From the NCBI GenBank assembly GCA_913061235.1, contig CAJXTB010000030.1, forward strand, positions 1-64,000: DNA of 64,000 nucleotides. Direction: 5' to 3'. The first letter of the stretch is position 1; the number at the start of each line of letters is the position of its first letter. The position numbers and the translations under genes were made by a program. The notes under the pieces are model-generated. The model saw nothing but the letters and a program-made list of their open reading frames with translations, was not told the DNA's origin and did not search any database. This document shows, one piece after another, positions 35,116-43,342 of this stretch. This DNA comes from an uncultured Pseudomonadota bacterium (GTDB lineage Bacteria > Myxococcota_A > UBA796 > GCA-2862545).

Positions 35116-37173
35116 CTACCAACGCTTGGAATCGATGAAGTGCTGTTGAACATCCATCGGTGTTTCAGCATTCAGGTGATGACGGCGATAAATGCCGTCT
35201 GGTCCTAGCTCTCGTGTGCGCTCGGTATCCGACAGATACGGCTCCAAGACTTGATGCCGCACAGCTTGCTGAAGAACAGTATCCAACAGTGGCGTCAAGA
35301 CTTCGACGCGACGGTCCAAGTTTCGCTGCATGAGGTCGGCAGAACCAATGAGCAGCTCCGGCTTGTCGCCGTTCTTGAACCAATACGCGCGACTGTGCTC
35401 GAGGAATCGTCCAACGACAGAACGAACGCGAATGTTGCTCGATTGTCCTGAAACACCTGGCACAAGACAGCACACACCACGGACCAATAGGTCGATACGA
35501 ACCCCAGCTTCACTCGCGTCGTATAGGGCTTCAATGATTCCGTAGTCTGTGATGGCGTTGCACTTGAACAAGATGTGCGCGTCCTCACCGGCTACGGCTC
35601 GCTTTGCCTCGCGTCGGATGCGCTTGATGAGGTGCTTGCGCATGTGGTTCGGAGCCACCAGAAGTCCGCGATAGCGGGTAGGGCGGGCGAAGCCGGTCAT
35701 GCGGTTGAAGATGTCGGCAATATCAGTGGTCAACTGCTGATGTGCGGTGAACAGGCCAAAGTCGGTGTAGACGCGTGCCGTGCTCGGATTGTAGTTGCCT
35801 GTACCAATGTGCACATAACGCCGTAGGACACCCGCTTCTTCACGGACGACGAGAGCCACTTTGCTGTGGGTCTTCAGCCCCGGCACACCATAGACAACAT
35901 GAACGCCGGCCTCTTCCAGACGGCGCGCCCAGGTGATGTTGTTCTCTTCATCAAAGCGGGCCTTCAGCTCAACGATTGCTGCGACCTGCTTGCCGTTCTC
36001 GACCGCTTGTTCGAGGGCAGCGATGACCGGACTGTCGCCGCTCGTTCGGTACAACGTCTGCTTGATAGCCAGGACTTTGGGGTCACGTGCAGCGGTCTGG
36101 ATGAAATCGACCACTGGGGCGAACGAGTCGTAGGGATGGTGGAGAAAGACGTCACCGGCGCGGATGTCGGCGAAGATGTCACCACTGAGCACGCGTGGAA
36201 GCTTCGGCACATGTGGCGGGAACTTGAGGTCCGGCCGGTCGGCATCCAACAGAGCGTTCAGTCGAGGTACAGCGAGCGTGCCATCGACAAAGTAGGTGTC
36301 GTCATCATCAATGCGCAGCCCCGCTTGAAGCGCAGCTAGAAGGTCAGCCGGGGGATTGCTCTGCATCTCAAGGCGGACGGTCTCGCCGAAGCGACGCCTT
36401 CGCAGGCCTTCTTGTACCGTCTTGAGCAGGTCGTTGGCTTCATCGTCTCGAATCTCAACGTCCGCATCACGTGTGACCCGGAACTGCACCGGTGGGTCGA
36501 CCTTCATGCCGGGGAAGAGCTTGCCCAGGTTGTTTGCAATTAGTTCCTCAAGCAACAACAAGGCCGTGTCGTCCGAACCTGGCAGTCGCAGCACGCGCGG
36601 GAGAACGCCTGGGACCTTGACCCGAGCGAGGCGTCGTTCGCCTTTGTTGGACTCCACGTACGTCGCCAGGTTCAGCGACAGGTTGGAGATGAACGGAAAC
36701 GGTCGGGTAGGGCCGACAGCCAATGGCGTGAGGATGGGGTGAACGAACTCGTCGTACCAGCTGTCCCAGGCTCCTCGAGTAGCCTCGCTCAGGTCCGCAT
36801 AGCGCTGGAGTACGATGTTCTCCGCCGCGAGCTGCGGCAGAACCGACTCGTGCAGGCAGGCCTGGGCCTCTGCGAGTAGCGGCTGAAGGGCCTGGTTGAC
36901 GGCCAGCAGGTTTCCGCGAGGGGTCAGACCATCTACGGACAGCACCTCGATGCCAGCGTCGACCTGCTGCTTGAGGCCACTGACTCGGATCATGAAGAAC
37001 TCGTCGAGATTTGTGTGGAAGATGGTCAAGAAGCGCAAGCGCTCTAGCAGCGGATTGCTTGTGTCTTGAGCTTCTTCCAACACTCGGGCATTGAACGCGA
37101 CCCATGAGAGTTCTCGGTTGAAGAACCGCGGGCCTGACTGTTCGTGCTCACTCGCTTCGATTTCCTGCAACAT
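35116..37173 (-). CDS. ppk: Polyphosphate kinase 1
   Basis: Makes polyphosphate reversibly from ATP and is bound at the inner membrane. Length is 685 residues, standard for the family. The N-terminal signature FNRELSWVAFNARVLEEA is present, with the phosphorylated histidine at H436 in LKTHSKVALVV and the following HIGTGNYNPSTARVYTDF motif. The ATG at 37173 is chosen over an in-frame start 144 bases upstream because GGAGG sits four bases before it and the family N-terminus begins just after. It is divergent from surE across 67 bases, and a deacetylase-like gene follows at once. Confidence 0.95.
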   Translation of the reverse strand: MLQEIEASEHEQSGPRFFNRELSWVAFNARVLEEAQDTSNPLLERLRFLTIFHTNLDEFFMIRVSGLKQQVDAGIEVLSVDGLTPRGNLLAVNQALQPLLAEAQACLHESVLPQLAAENIVLQRYADLSEATRGAWDSWYDEFVHPILTPLAVGPTRPFPFISNLSLNLATYVESNKGERRLARVKVPGVLPRVLRLPGSDDTALLLLEELIANNLGKLFPGMKVDPPVQFRVTRDADVEIRDDEANDLLKTVQEGLRRRRFGETVRLEMQSNPPADLLAALQAGLRIDDDDTYFVDGTLAVPRLNALLDADRPDLKFPPHVPKLPRVLSGDIFADIRAGDVFLHHPYDSFAPVVDFIQTAARDPKVLAIKQTLYRTSGDSPVIAALEQAVENGKQVAAIVELKARFDEENNITWARRLEEAGVHVVYGVPGLKTHSKVALVVREEAGVLRRYVHIGTGNYNPSTARVYTDFGLFTAHQQLTTDIADIFNRMTGFARPTRYRGLLVAPNHMRKHLIKRIRREAKRAVAGEDAHILFKCNAITDYGIIEALYDASEAGVRIDLLVRGVCCLVPGVSGQSSNIRVRSVVGRFLEHSRAYWFKNGDKPELLIGSADLMQRNLDRRVEVLTPLLDTVLQQAVRHQVLEPYLSDTERTRELGPDGIYRRHHLNAETPMDVQQHFIDSKRW

Positions 37174-37240
37174 CCGTCCTCCGTGCTCATCCTGTGCTCG
37201 CTGTCGCCCCGCGTCAACGTTGCCGGTTACCTGCCGCGGC

Positions 37241-37996
37241 ATGCGACTTCTGCTCTGTAATGATGACGGTATCTCGGCTCGCGGTATAGCGACTCTCCGG
37301 GATGCATTGCGCGACACCTATGATGTGACGGTGGTGGCACCCGCGTCCGAACAATCCGCGAAGAGCCATGCCTTGACCATGCACGAGCCGTTGCGCGCGC
37401 GCGAGATTCGACCTAAGGAATGGTCGGTCACCGGGACGCCAGCGGACTGTGTGTACTTGGCCCTACACGAGCTGCTCGACACACCGCCTGACCTCGTGCT
37501 CAGCGGAATCAACCGTGGCAGCAACCTTGGCACAGACGTCTTTTACTCGGGGACCGTCGCAGCAGCCATGGAGGCGTGTCTGCAGGGCTTTCCAAGCGTG
37601 GCCTTTTCGCTGCACATTGAGCCTGGAGACCCCCATCGTCACTGGGACACGGCTGCAGACGTCGTTCGGCGCATTGTGGCTGGTGTACAGGCGAACGGCA
37701 TCCCGCCCAAGCGCGTGCTGAACGTCAACATCCCGAACATTCCGCTGTCAGACCTCAAGGGCATTCGTACGGCGACGCTCGGTACCCGCCGGTACAGCAA
37801 GCGGGTTGATGCCCGAACGGACCCACGTGGGCGCAAGTACTTCTGGATTGGCGGCGAACACATCGACTTTGCCGAAGACCCTGGAACCGAAGGCAACATC
37901 GTCCAATCTGGATTCGCCTCAGTCACGCCGCTGTGGCCAGACTGGACAGCCCCGGACACTGGCGACGTCATTCAGTCTTGGGTGGACGGCGCATGA
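37241..37996 (+). CDS. surE: 5'/3'-nucleotidase SurE
   Basis: Metal-dependent survival phosphatase acting on nucleoside monophosphates and short polyphosphates. The metal-binding DD pair is D8-D9 in LLLCNDDGISARG, with later SAKSHALT and LSGINRGSNLG motifs. The length of 252 residues is normal. The ATG at 37241 starts at the conserved N-terminus; there is no strong ribosome-binding site. Its stop overlaps the next ATG (ATGA). The divergent position relative to ppk is interesting because SurE of other bacteria can hydrolyse short polyphosphate. Confidence 0.94.
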   Translation: MRLLLCNDDGISARGIATLRDALRDTYDVTVVAPASEQSAKSHALTMHEPLRAREIRPKEWSVTGTPADCVYLALHELLDTPPDLVLSGINRGSNLGTDVFYSGTVAAAMEACLQGFPSVAFSLHIEPGDPHRHWDTAADVVRRIVAGVQANGIPPKRVLNVNIPNIPLSDLKGIRTATLGTRRYSKRVDARTDPRGRKYFWIGGEHIDFAEDPGTEGNIVQSGFASVTPLWPDWTAPDTGDVIQSWVDGA

Positions 37997-38481
37997 CAAC
38001 GATTCTCTGGGTCATCTTGCTTACCCTCGCGCCAACCTTGGAGCTTCGTGCGTCCATTCCGTACGCCATTCTGGGCGGTGGATGGTCACCGTGGGTGGCT
38101 GCTCCCGTGGGTATTGCTCTGAACTGCGCACTCGCTGTGCCGCTGTGGTTCGTTGTCGATGCGGTGATCGGAGTCTTGCGGAAAGTGGCCATCTTAGACC
38201 GGTTGTATGTCTGGTACTCCGAGCGCAAGCTGGCCTCGATGAAGCGACTCATCGACAAATACGGCATCTTTGGCATTGCTCTGTTCGTCGGCGTACCGCT
38301 GCCCGGAACTGGGGTGTATTCTGGGTGCGTTGCCGCCCGTCTTCTGGAGCTTCGCTTCCGTGACTACATTGTCGGCTGCTGCCTCGGCGTTGCGATGGCC
38401 GGAATCCTGGTCACTCTAGCGGTTACCAGTGGCGCAGAGATGTTCTCATTCTTGTACAAACACTCCGCTGTGCCGCACTAG
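37993..38481 (+). CDS. Small multidrug-export family membrane protein (COG2426)
   Basis: Inner-membrane protein of 162 residues with about four hydrophobic segments. The segments TLAPTLELRASIPYAI, GIFGIALFVGVPLPGTGVYSG and the terminal CCLGVAMAGILVTLAV match the Sm_multidrug_ex family (PF06695). The true substrate of the family is not settled. The ATG at 37993 overlaps the surE stop by four bases, so it is coupled to surE. Confidence 0.85.
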   Translation: MTTILWVILLTLAPTLELRASIPYAILGGGWSPWVAAPVGIALNCALAVPLWFVVDAVIGVLRKVAILDRLYVWYSERKLASMKRLIDKYGIFGIALFVGVPLPGTGVYSGCVAARLLELRFRDYIVGCCLGVAMAGILVTLAVTSGAEMFSFLYKHSAVPH

Positions 38482-38519
38482 ATGCGGACTCACTTCCCTA
38501 ATTGCCTGTAGGAAACGTC

Positions 38520-39044
38520 ATGTCTGACCTGCAAAAACGCGTTCGTTCCACAATCCGCGACGTCGCCGATTTCCCAAAGCCTGGTGTGCTGTTCAAGGAC
38601 ATCACTCCCATTCTCGCTGACTTCACCTTGATGTCGGACATCATCGACTGGATGGCAGACACGCCACTCGCAGACAGCGTTGATGTGGTCGTTGGAATGG
38701 AGTCTCGCGGCTTCTTCTTTGGACCTGGCCTTGCGATGAAGCTTGGTTGCGCGTTCGCACCTGCCCGCAAGAAAGGCAAGCTGCCGCACGCGACCGAGTC
38801 TATGGACTACACCCTGGAATACGGCTCATCCACTCTAGAGATGCATGTGGACGCCTTCCCCAAGGGGGCCCGGGTATTGGTCGTGGATGACCTTCTAGCG
38901 ACTGGCGGAACAGCCCGAGCAACGCTCGACTTGATTCGTAAGCTAGGTGGAGACCCCATCGAAGCCTGCTTCCTGTTGGAGCTCGGCTTCCTCAACGGCC
39001 GTGAGAAGTTGGACGTTCCCGTCCGGAGCCTCACTCTCTACTAG
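38520..39044 (+). CDS. apt: Adenine phosphoribosyltransferase
   Basis: Purine-salvage enzyme that makes AMP from adenine and PRPP. The PRPP-binding motif is VLVVDDLLATGGTARAT, and the N-terminal FPKPGVLFKDITPIL and GMESRGFFFG segments are typical. At 174 residues it is standard. The ATG at 38520 has AGGA seven bases upstream. It overlaps coaE tail-to-tail by 14 bases. Confidence 0.96.
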   Translation: MSDLQKRVRSTIRDVADFPKPGVLFKDITPILADFTLMSDIIDWMADTPLADSVDVVVGMESRGFFFGPGLAMKLGCAFAPARKKGKLPHATESMDYTLEYGSSTLEMHVDAFPKGARVLVVDDLLATGGTARATLDLIRKLGGDPIEACFLLELGFLNGREKLDVPVRSLTLY

Positions 39045-39636
39045 TCTCTGCAAGCGCTCTTTCGACGGCGACAGCCAGTGCTTCTGGGTCGCCGTCGTTG
39101 CGTATCAGCGTTGTTGCGACGGCTTCTTTGTCCGCCAGCGGTAGCTGAGTGGCGATTAGCGCGTCCGCACCTTCTTCGGTCATCCCGTCCCGGGCCATCA
39201 AGCGCGAGCGCTGGGTAGTCTGGGAGCAGGTGACGACCCACAGCTCTGGGTACATGGCGTACGAGCCTGTCTCCACCAGCAGCGCTGCTTCCACGACAAC
39301 CACCTGTGCGCCGTCTGTGATGGCCTGGCTGACACGCTGTGCCATGGTCTGTTGGATGGCTGGATGTGTGATGCTGTTGAGCGTGGCTCGTGTCGCAGGC
39401 TCGGTCGCAATTCGGGCCCGAAGTGCCGCGCGGTCCAGGTGTCCGGTTGGGTCCAGGATCTCCTCACCAAGGGCGTCAACCAGTGCGATGAGAGTAGGGG
39501 TTCCGGGCTCGACCACCTCGCGGGCAACAATGTCGGCATCAATGACAGTCGCTCCATGCTGGCTGAGAAGTCGGCCAACCGTACTCTTGCCAGTGGCGAT
39601 GCCTCCCGTCAGTCCAATCAGACGCATTGTGGTCAC
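39031..39636 (-). CDS. coaE: Dephospho-CoA kinase
   Basis: Catalyses the last step of coenzyme A synthesis, phosphorylating the 3' hydroxyl of dephospho-CoA. The P-loop is LTGGIATGKST (about 9-19); the LID and CoA regions (DADIVAREVVEPG, THPAIQ) are present. Length is 201 residues. The GTG at 39636 overlaps the stop of the sigma-54 activator gene (GTGA); an ATG at 39627 is the alternative. Joining to a regulator gene is unusual but only shows co-transcription. Confidence 0.95.
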   Translation of the reverse strand: MTTMRLIGLTGGIATGKSTVGRLLSQHGATVIDADIVAREVVEPGTPTLIALVDALGEEILDPTGHLDRAALRARIATEPATRATLNSITHPAIQQTMAQRVSQAITDGAQVVVVEAALLVETGSYAMYPELWVVTCSQTTQRSRLMARDGMTEEGADALIATQLPLADKEAVATTLIRNDGDPEALAVAVERALAETSRE

Positions 39637-41411
39637 GCCTCTCCCAGCTTCTCAACGTAGCGGAAGATGGTTCGCGCATCGACGCCTAGCTGGCGTGCGG
39701 TCTGCGCCTTGTTCCAGTGGTTGAGGTCCAGGGCCTGGCGGATGTAGTCGAGCTTGAACGCCTCGGTGGCGTCTGCCAAGTTGTCGATGTCCCGCTGTTC
39801 ACTGACCTCAAGGCCCATGTCGTCTGGATTGAGCATGGGCCGGTCGCCCATGATGAGCGCCTTCTTCACTCGGCTCTCGAGCTCGCGAACATTGCCCGGC
39901 CAGTAGTGCTGCTTGAGGGATGCCATGGCTTGGTTTGTAAAGCCGCGGGCCCGTCCACCGTATTGCTCACGGTACTTGTTGAGGAAGAACTGGGCGAGCA
40001 TGACGATGTCATCTCCGCGCTCGCGAAGAGCGGGAAGCTGTAGCGTAATTTCGTTGAGTCGGTACAGGAGGTCTTCCCGGAACTGTCCGCTACTGATGAG
40101 TTCCTTAAGGTCCTGGTTAGTTGCGGAAATGACCCGAATCTCGATGGGACGAGGCTCAATCTCACCGACACGCTCAATGACCCGCTCTTGAAGGACGCGT
40201 AGCAACTTGACCTGCAGGTTCATCGGCATTTCACCGATTTCGTCCAGGAACAGAGTTCCACCAGATGCAGCCTCGACCTTGCCGACCTTGTCGTTGACCG
40301 CACCTGTGAACGACCCCTTCTTGTGGCCGAACAGCTCGCTCTCGAGCAGGTTCTCCGGGATGGCACCGCAGTTGATGGCGATGAAGGGGCCATCTTTCCT
40401 AGCCGACAGTCGGTGTGACTCTCGTGCAATCAGCTCTTTGCCGGTTCCCGTCTCGCCCAGCACAAGCACCGACAGATCTGTAGGAGATACTTTCCGTAGT
40501 ACTTTGAAAATGCTCTTCATTGCAGGGCTACTGCCAATGATTCCGCCCTGGGCACTCTGTGTCAGTCGCGTTCGTAGATTCTGGTTGTCGAGCTTGAGAT
40601 GGTTGAGCAGCAGGGCAGTGTGTGTGACCAGTGCTGCCTGGCTCGCATACACCCGAAGCAAGGCTAGATCACGCTCGGTGAACAGATCCGTGATGGAGTC
40701 GTTTCCCAGATAAATGACGCCCAGAAGGTCATTTCTGTAGATCAACGGGACGCACATGACGGATGACAATCGCAGGTCAACCACAGACTGTGCTGTCGCG
40801 AACCGGGAATCTCGAAGTGCATCCGACACAATCACGGGCTCACGTGATTCAATGACTTGCTTTACTATTGAATCGGAAACACCGCCGAGGTCCAGACGGC
40901 GGTCGTCCACGTTGTGAGATGCTGCGAGATGGTGTTTGTCGTCCTTAAAGACAATGAGAAAGCCCTTTTCGGCACGGGTTAATCGGACCAATGCCGACAA
41001 TAGGGCCTCGTAGAGCTTCTCTGGCGCCGTGTCTCGCATCAACTCGGATGACAGGGAGACGAGGTCTTCCAGAATGTCCAGCCCGACGCCATCGCCAGCG
41101 CCCGCAGACTCCTTCGCTTTCGGCTCTCCCAGCTGGTAAGTGACCTGCCAGGCGCCGATCAGGAGAACGTCGCCCTCTGTGAGTTGAGCGCTGCGTGTCC
41201 TACGACCGTTGACGTACAGCTCACCTTTGCCTGTCAGCGAGACCGCATGGCCACCGCCCTTACGCATGAGGCTGACGTGCGAAGACTCCACCATAGGGTC
41301 CTTCAGCACCACATCGTTGCCTGAGCTGCGCCCGACGGTCGTGATCGCCTTCTTCAGGACATGTGCTGCTGCATCGCTGGTAAGCGTGTGTTCGCATTGT
41401 AAGTACGCCAT
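39633..41411 (-). CDS. FHA-GAF sigma-54-dependent transcriptional activator
   Basis: Bacterial enhancer-binding protein of 592 residues from the ATG at 41411. An FHA domain comes first (about 1-95, VGRSSGNDVVLKDPMVESSHVSL), then a GAF domain (about 125-270), an AAA+ domain (Walker A GETGTGKE, Walker B GTLFLDEIGEM) and a Fis-type helix-turn-helix at the end (WNKAQTARQLGVDARTIFRYVEKLG). The sigma-54 contact loop is GSFTGA instead of GAFTGA, a known variant. The FHA domain suggests it senses a phosphothreonine made by a Ser/Thr kinase; one is encoded at 45278, though a direct link is inference. coaE follows with overlapping codons. Confidence 0.93.
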   Translation of the reverse strand: MAYLQCEHTLTSDAAAHVLKKAITTVGRSSGNDVVLKDPMVESSHVSLMRKGGGHAVSLTGKGELYVNGRRTRSAQLTEGDVLLIGAWQVTYQLGEPKAKESAGAGDGVGLDILEDLVSLSSELMRDTAPEKLYEALLSALVRLTRAEKGFLIVFKDDKHHLAASHNVDDRRLDLGGVSDSIVKQVIESREPVIVSDALRDSRFATAQSVVDLRLSSVMCVPLIYRNDLLGVIYLGNDSITDLFTERDLALLRVYASQAALVTHTALLLNHLKLDNQNLRTRLTQSAQGGIIGSSPAMKSIFKVLRKVSPTDLSVLVLGETGTGKELIARESHRLSARKDGPFIAINCGAIPENLLESELFGHKKGSFTGAVNDKVGKVEAASGGTLFLDEIGEMPMNLQVKLLRVLQERVIERVGEIEPRPIEIRVISATNQDLKELISSGQFREDLLYRLNEITLQLPALRERGDDIVMLAQFFLNKYREQYGGRARGFTNQAMASLKQHYWPGNVRELESRVKKALIMGDRPMLNPDDMGLEVSEQRDIDNLADATEAFKLDYIRQALDLNHWNKAQTARQLGVDARTIFRYVEKLGEA

Positions 41412-41459
41412 CGGAGACCCCGTTCGATGCGGCGCCATAACCAGCCACACGGGCCGAGT

Positions 41460-42251
41460 TTAGAATCTCAGTGTAACGCCGACCTGTTGCTGTTCAATGT
41501 CTAGCCAGAGCGTGGTTTCGACCGTTTGGTCGCGCGCAAAATGACGCCGGCCGCTCAGAACAGACGCGGCGTACAAGGCGTAAAAGGCGACTGTGACGGG
41601 AAGCTGTACACCGTACCGAATCTGGTTGAACTGCCGAAAGTCGGTGTCCGTGCCGTTGTCAGCGATGCGCCGCCGCCAGCTTCGCATGTGCAGGTGGAGT
41701 CCGATCGATGCGGTCATCGTAGCAACTTGGGTGCTGGCGAATGCGATGCCAGCTCCCGTTTGCTTTTGGCCGAATTGTGGAATGCCAACCGGCGCATAGA
41801 CCCAAACCGGCGCGCGAAGAGGCTGCGGGACAGGGGGGGAGACGGTAGGCAAGCCTGACGATGTTTCCCGTCGAACCAGCTCAAACCAGTCTACGACCTC
41901 CGCCGGGTGGAGAAAGGTGTTGATCTGATAGTCGGGCATTCGGTCCAAGACGCGAACGAATGATGCCCAGGAGGCTGCTCGGTCCTGAGTGACGTATTGG
42001 ATCTCTGCTCGGTAGACTTCCGCCTCTACCAAGATGGTGAGATCCGCGGTGGAGTCCGCATTCAGACGGTCAATAAGTTGGGTCAGGCTCGCCAGCGCAA
42101 GCGAGTGCCCGCCCGCAAAGTACTGGGACTTGGCTGCCTCGAGGGCGTCTGTAGCACTGCGGTCCTCTTCGGCCGAGTCTGCCAAAGAGGGCGTTTCCTG
42201 CGAAAAAGCAGGGATTGCGCAGAGCAGCCATGTGAGGATCAAACTAACCAT
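41460..42251 (-). CDS. Exported protein of unknown function
   Basis: Protein of 263 residues from the ATG at 42251, with a signal peptide (MVSLILTWLLCAIPAFSQ). Residues about 30-140 look helical and TPR-like (AAKSQYFAGGHSLALASLTQLIDRL; SWASFVRVLDRMPDYQIN), followed by a PAEVVDWFELVRRE segment and a Pro-rich joint. The last 80 residues contain two hydrophobic stretches and end in GVTLRF. The pattern recalls myxobacterial tetratricopeptide-plus-membrane proteins that sense or gather envelope parts, but I cannot name a family. It lies 48 bases upstream of the sigma-54 activator on the same strand. Confidence 0.6.
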   Translation of the reverse strand: MVSLILTWLLCAIPAFSQETPSLADSAEEDRSATDALEAAKSQYFAGGHSLALASLTQLIDRLNADSTADLTILVEAEVYRAEIQYVTQDRAASWASFVRVLDRMPDYQINTFLHPAEVVDWFELVRRETSSGLPTVSPPVPQPLRAPVWVYAPVGIPQFGQKQTGAGIAFASTQVATMTASIGLHLHMRSWRRRIADNGTDTDFRQFNQIRYGVQLPVTVAFYALYAASVLSGRRHFARDQTVETTLWLDIEQQQVGVTLRF

Positions 42252-42321
42252 GCGCGGCAAGGGTAGCCTAGTGCCAAGCCATTGGCCGGGTTCCATTCCG
42301 CATCCACTGAATTGAACGCGC

Positions 42322-42420
42322 TGTCATTAACATGACACGATGTATAAAAAGGTTTGCTTATGCATACCCAAAGTGTGCAAGCTTGGTTAAGCCCACAGTG
42401 CAATTTATGGCACTATTTTT
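42322..42420 (+). promoter_or_regulatory. AT-rich promoter region with two inverted repeats
   Basis: This stretch is much richer in A and T than its surroundings. TGTCAT (42322-42327) and ATGACA (42332-42337) form an inverted repeat with a 4-base centre. AGTGC (42397-42401) and GCACT (42410-42414) form a second one. A TATAAA hexamer at 42342-42347 could be a -10 element. It lies 120-35 bases upstream of the three-HTH protein, whose binding here (autoregulation) is only an inference. Confidence 0.5.
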
Positions 42421-42455
42421 GGCGGTTTCACAACTGCCGCAGGAGAATGCGACCC

Positions 42456-43244
42456 ATGCGTCGATTGGAATCGTTTGATTGGTGGCCTGAGCTGATTGAA
42501 GAGAAGGACCAGCTCTCCCTACGCGAGCTGGCATCGAAGTATGGCGTTACCCCCGGCGCTATCTCTGCGGCACTGAAGCGCGAAGGCGTGTCGCGTCGTG
42601 CGGCTCCTCCGGGCCCCCGCGGAAGCCGCGATGCGGACGACGGTCTGCCACCAGAGAAGGGAGCAGACGGCTCAGCGCCCGCAAAGCGTCGCATTGTCCG
42701 CCCTGAAAAGAGTGAAACGGGTGGCCGCCCGGGCTCGAAGGATGACCTCATTCTTCAGCACATCGACAAGGTCAGCACCCGTCCGGACCGTGACATTGCC
42801 GAGTCCATTGGCGTCAGCGTTCGAACTTTGGCCTCGTTCCGCGCACGTCACAAGATTGCTCCGTACAAGGGGCCACGCACATCCCGCAAGGCCGGCGGTC
42901 GTCGCTCCAAGATTGACCCGCACCGTGACATCCTCGGAACAGTCCCGGACCGCGTTGTAGCTGAGAAGGCTGGCGTGACTCTGAACGCTGTCCGCAACTA
43001 CCGCGTCAAGCACGGAATCCCCGCGGCTGCAGGCCCCGGTCGTCCGAAGGGCTCAACGAACCGCAAGCGCGTCACGACCAGCGCCCCCGAGAGCCGCAGT
43101 GGGTCGAGCGCGTTCTTGGTGAAGTTCGACAGTGACGAAAAGCGGGTCATCATCGCAGACAACCTGGGAGAAGCGTTCACGCGTGCCAGCGAGTCGACTC
43201 TGGGTGCCGTTTTGGGCGCGGAGTTCATTGCTCTGGCAATGTAG
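42456..43244 (+). CDS. Predicted DNA-binding protein with three helix-turn-helix-like repeats
   Basis: Protein of 262 residues from the ATG at 42456 (AGGAG ten bases upstream; an ATG at 42447 is too close to it). Three HTH-like units appear: LSLRELASKYGVTPGAISAAL (about 20-40), RDIAESIGVSVRTLASFRARH (about 111-131) and RVVAEKAGVTLNAVRNYRVKH (about 163-183). They are joined by basic, Pro/Gly-rich linkers with AT-hook-like GRPGSK and GRPKGS. A short C-terminal domain (VKFDSDEKRVIIADNL onward) follows. I do not recognise the family. Multiple HTHs plus AT-hook-like linkers suggest a nucleoid or global regulator (inference). A terminator follows 60 bases later. Confidence 0.65.
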   Translation: MRRLESFDWWPELIEEKDQLSLRELASKYGVTPGAISAALKREGVSRRAAPPGPRGSRDADDGLPPEKGADGSAPAKRRIVRPEKSETGGRPGSKDDLILQHIDKVSTRPDRDIAESIGVSVRTLASFRARHKIAPYKGPRTSRKAGGRRSKIDPHRDILGTVPDRVVAEKAGVTLNAVRNYRVKHGIPAAAGPGRPKGSTNRKRVTTSAPESRSGSSAFLVKFDSDEKRVIIADNLGEAFTRASESTLGAVLGAEFIALAM

Positions 43245-43302
43245 AGCCGGTTCCCTCGTACTCTAGGCATCGCTCTCGATGTCTAGACATATTCGAGATG
43301 GG

Positions 43303-43337
43303 CGGGGTGAGGGCTATGCCTTCGCCCCGTTTTCTTT
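43303..43337 (+). terminator. Rho-independent terminator after the three-HTH gene
   Basis: CGGGGTGAGGGC (43303-43314) pairs with GCCTTCGCCCCG (43318-43329), with a G-T pair and one mismatch, and TTTTCTTT follows. It ends the rightward transcript six bases before the stop of the leftward lipoprotein gene. Confidence 0.75.
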
Positions 43338-43342
43338 GTCGT

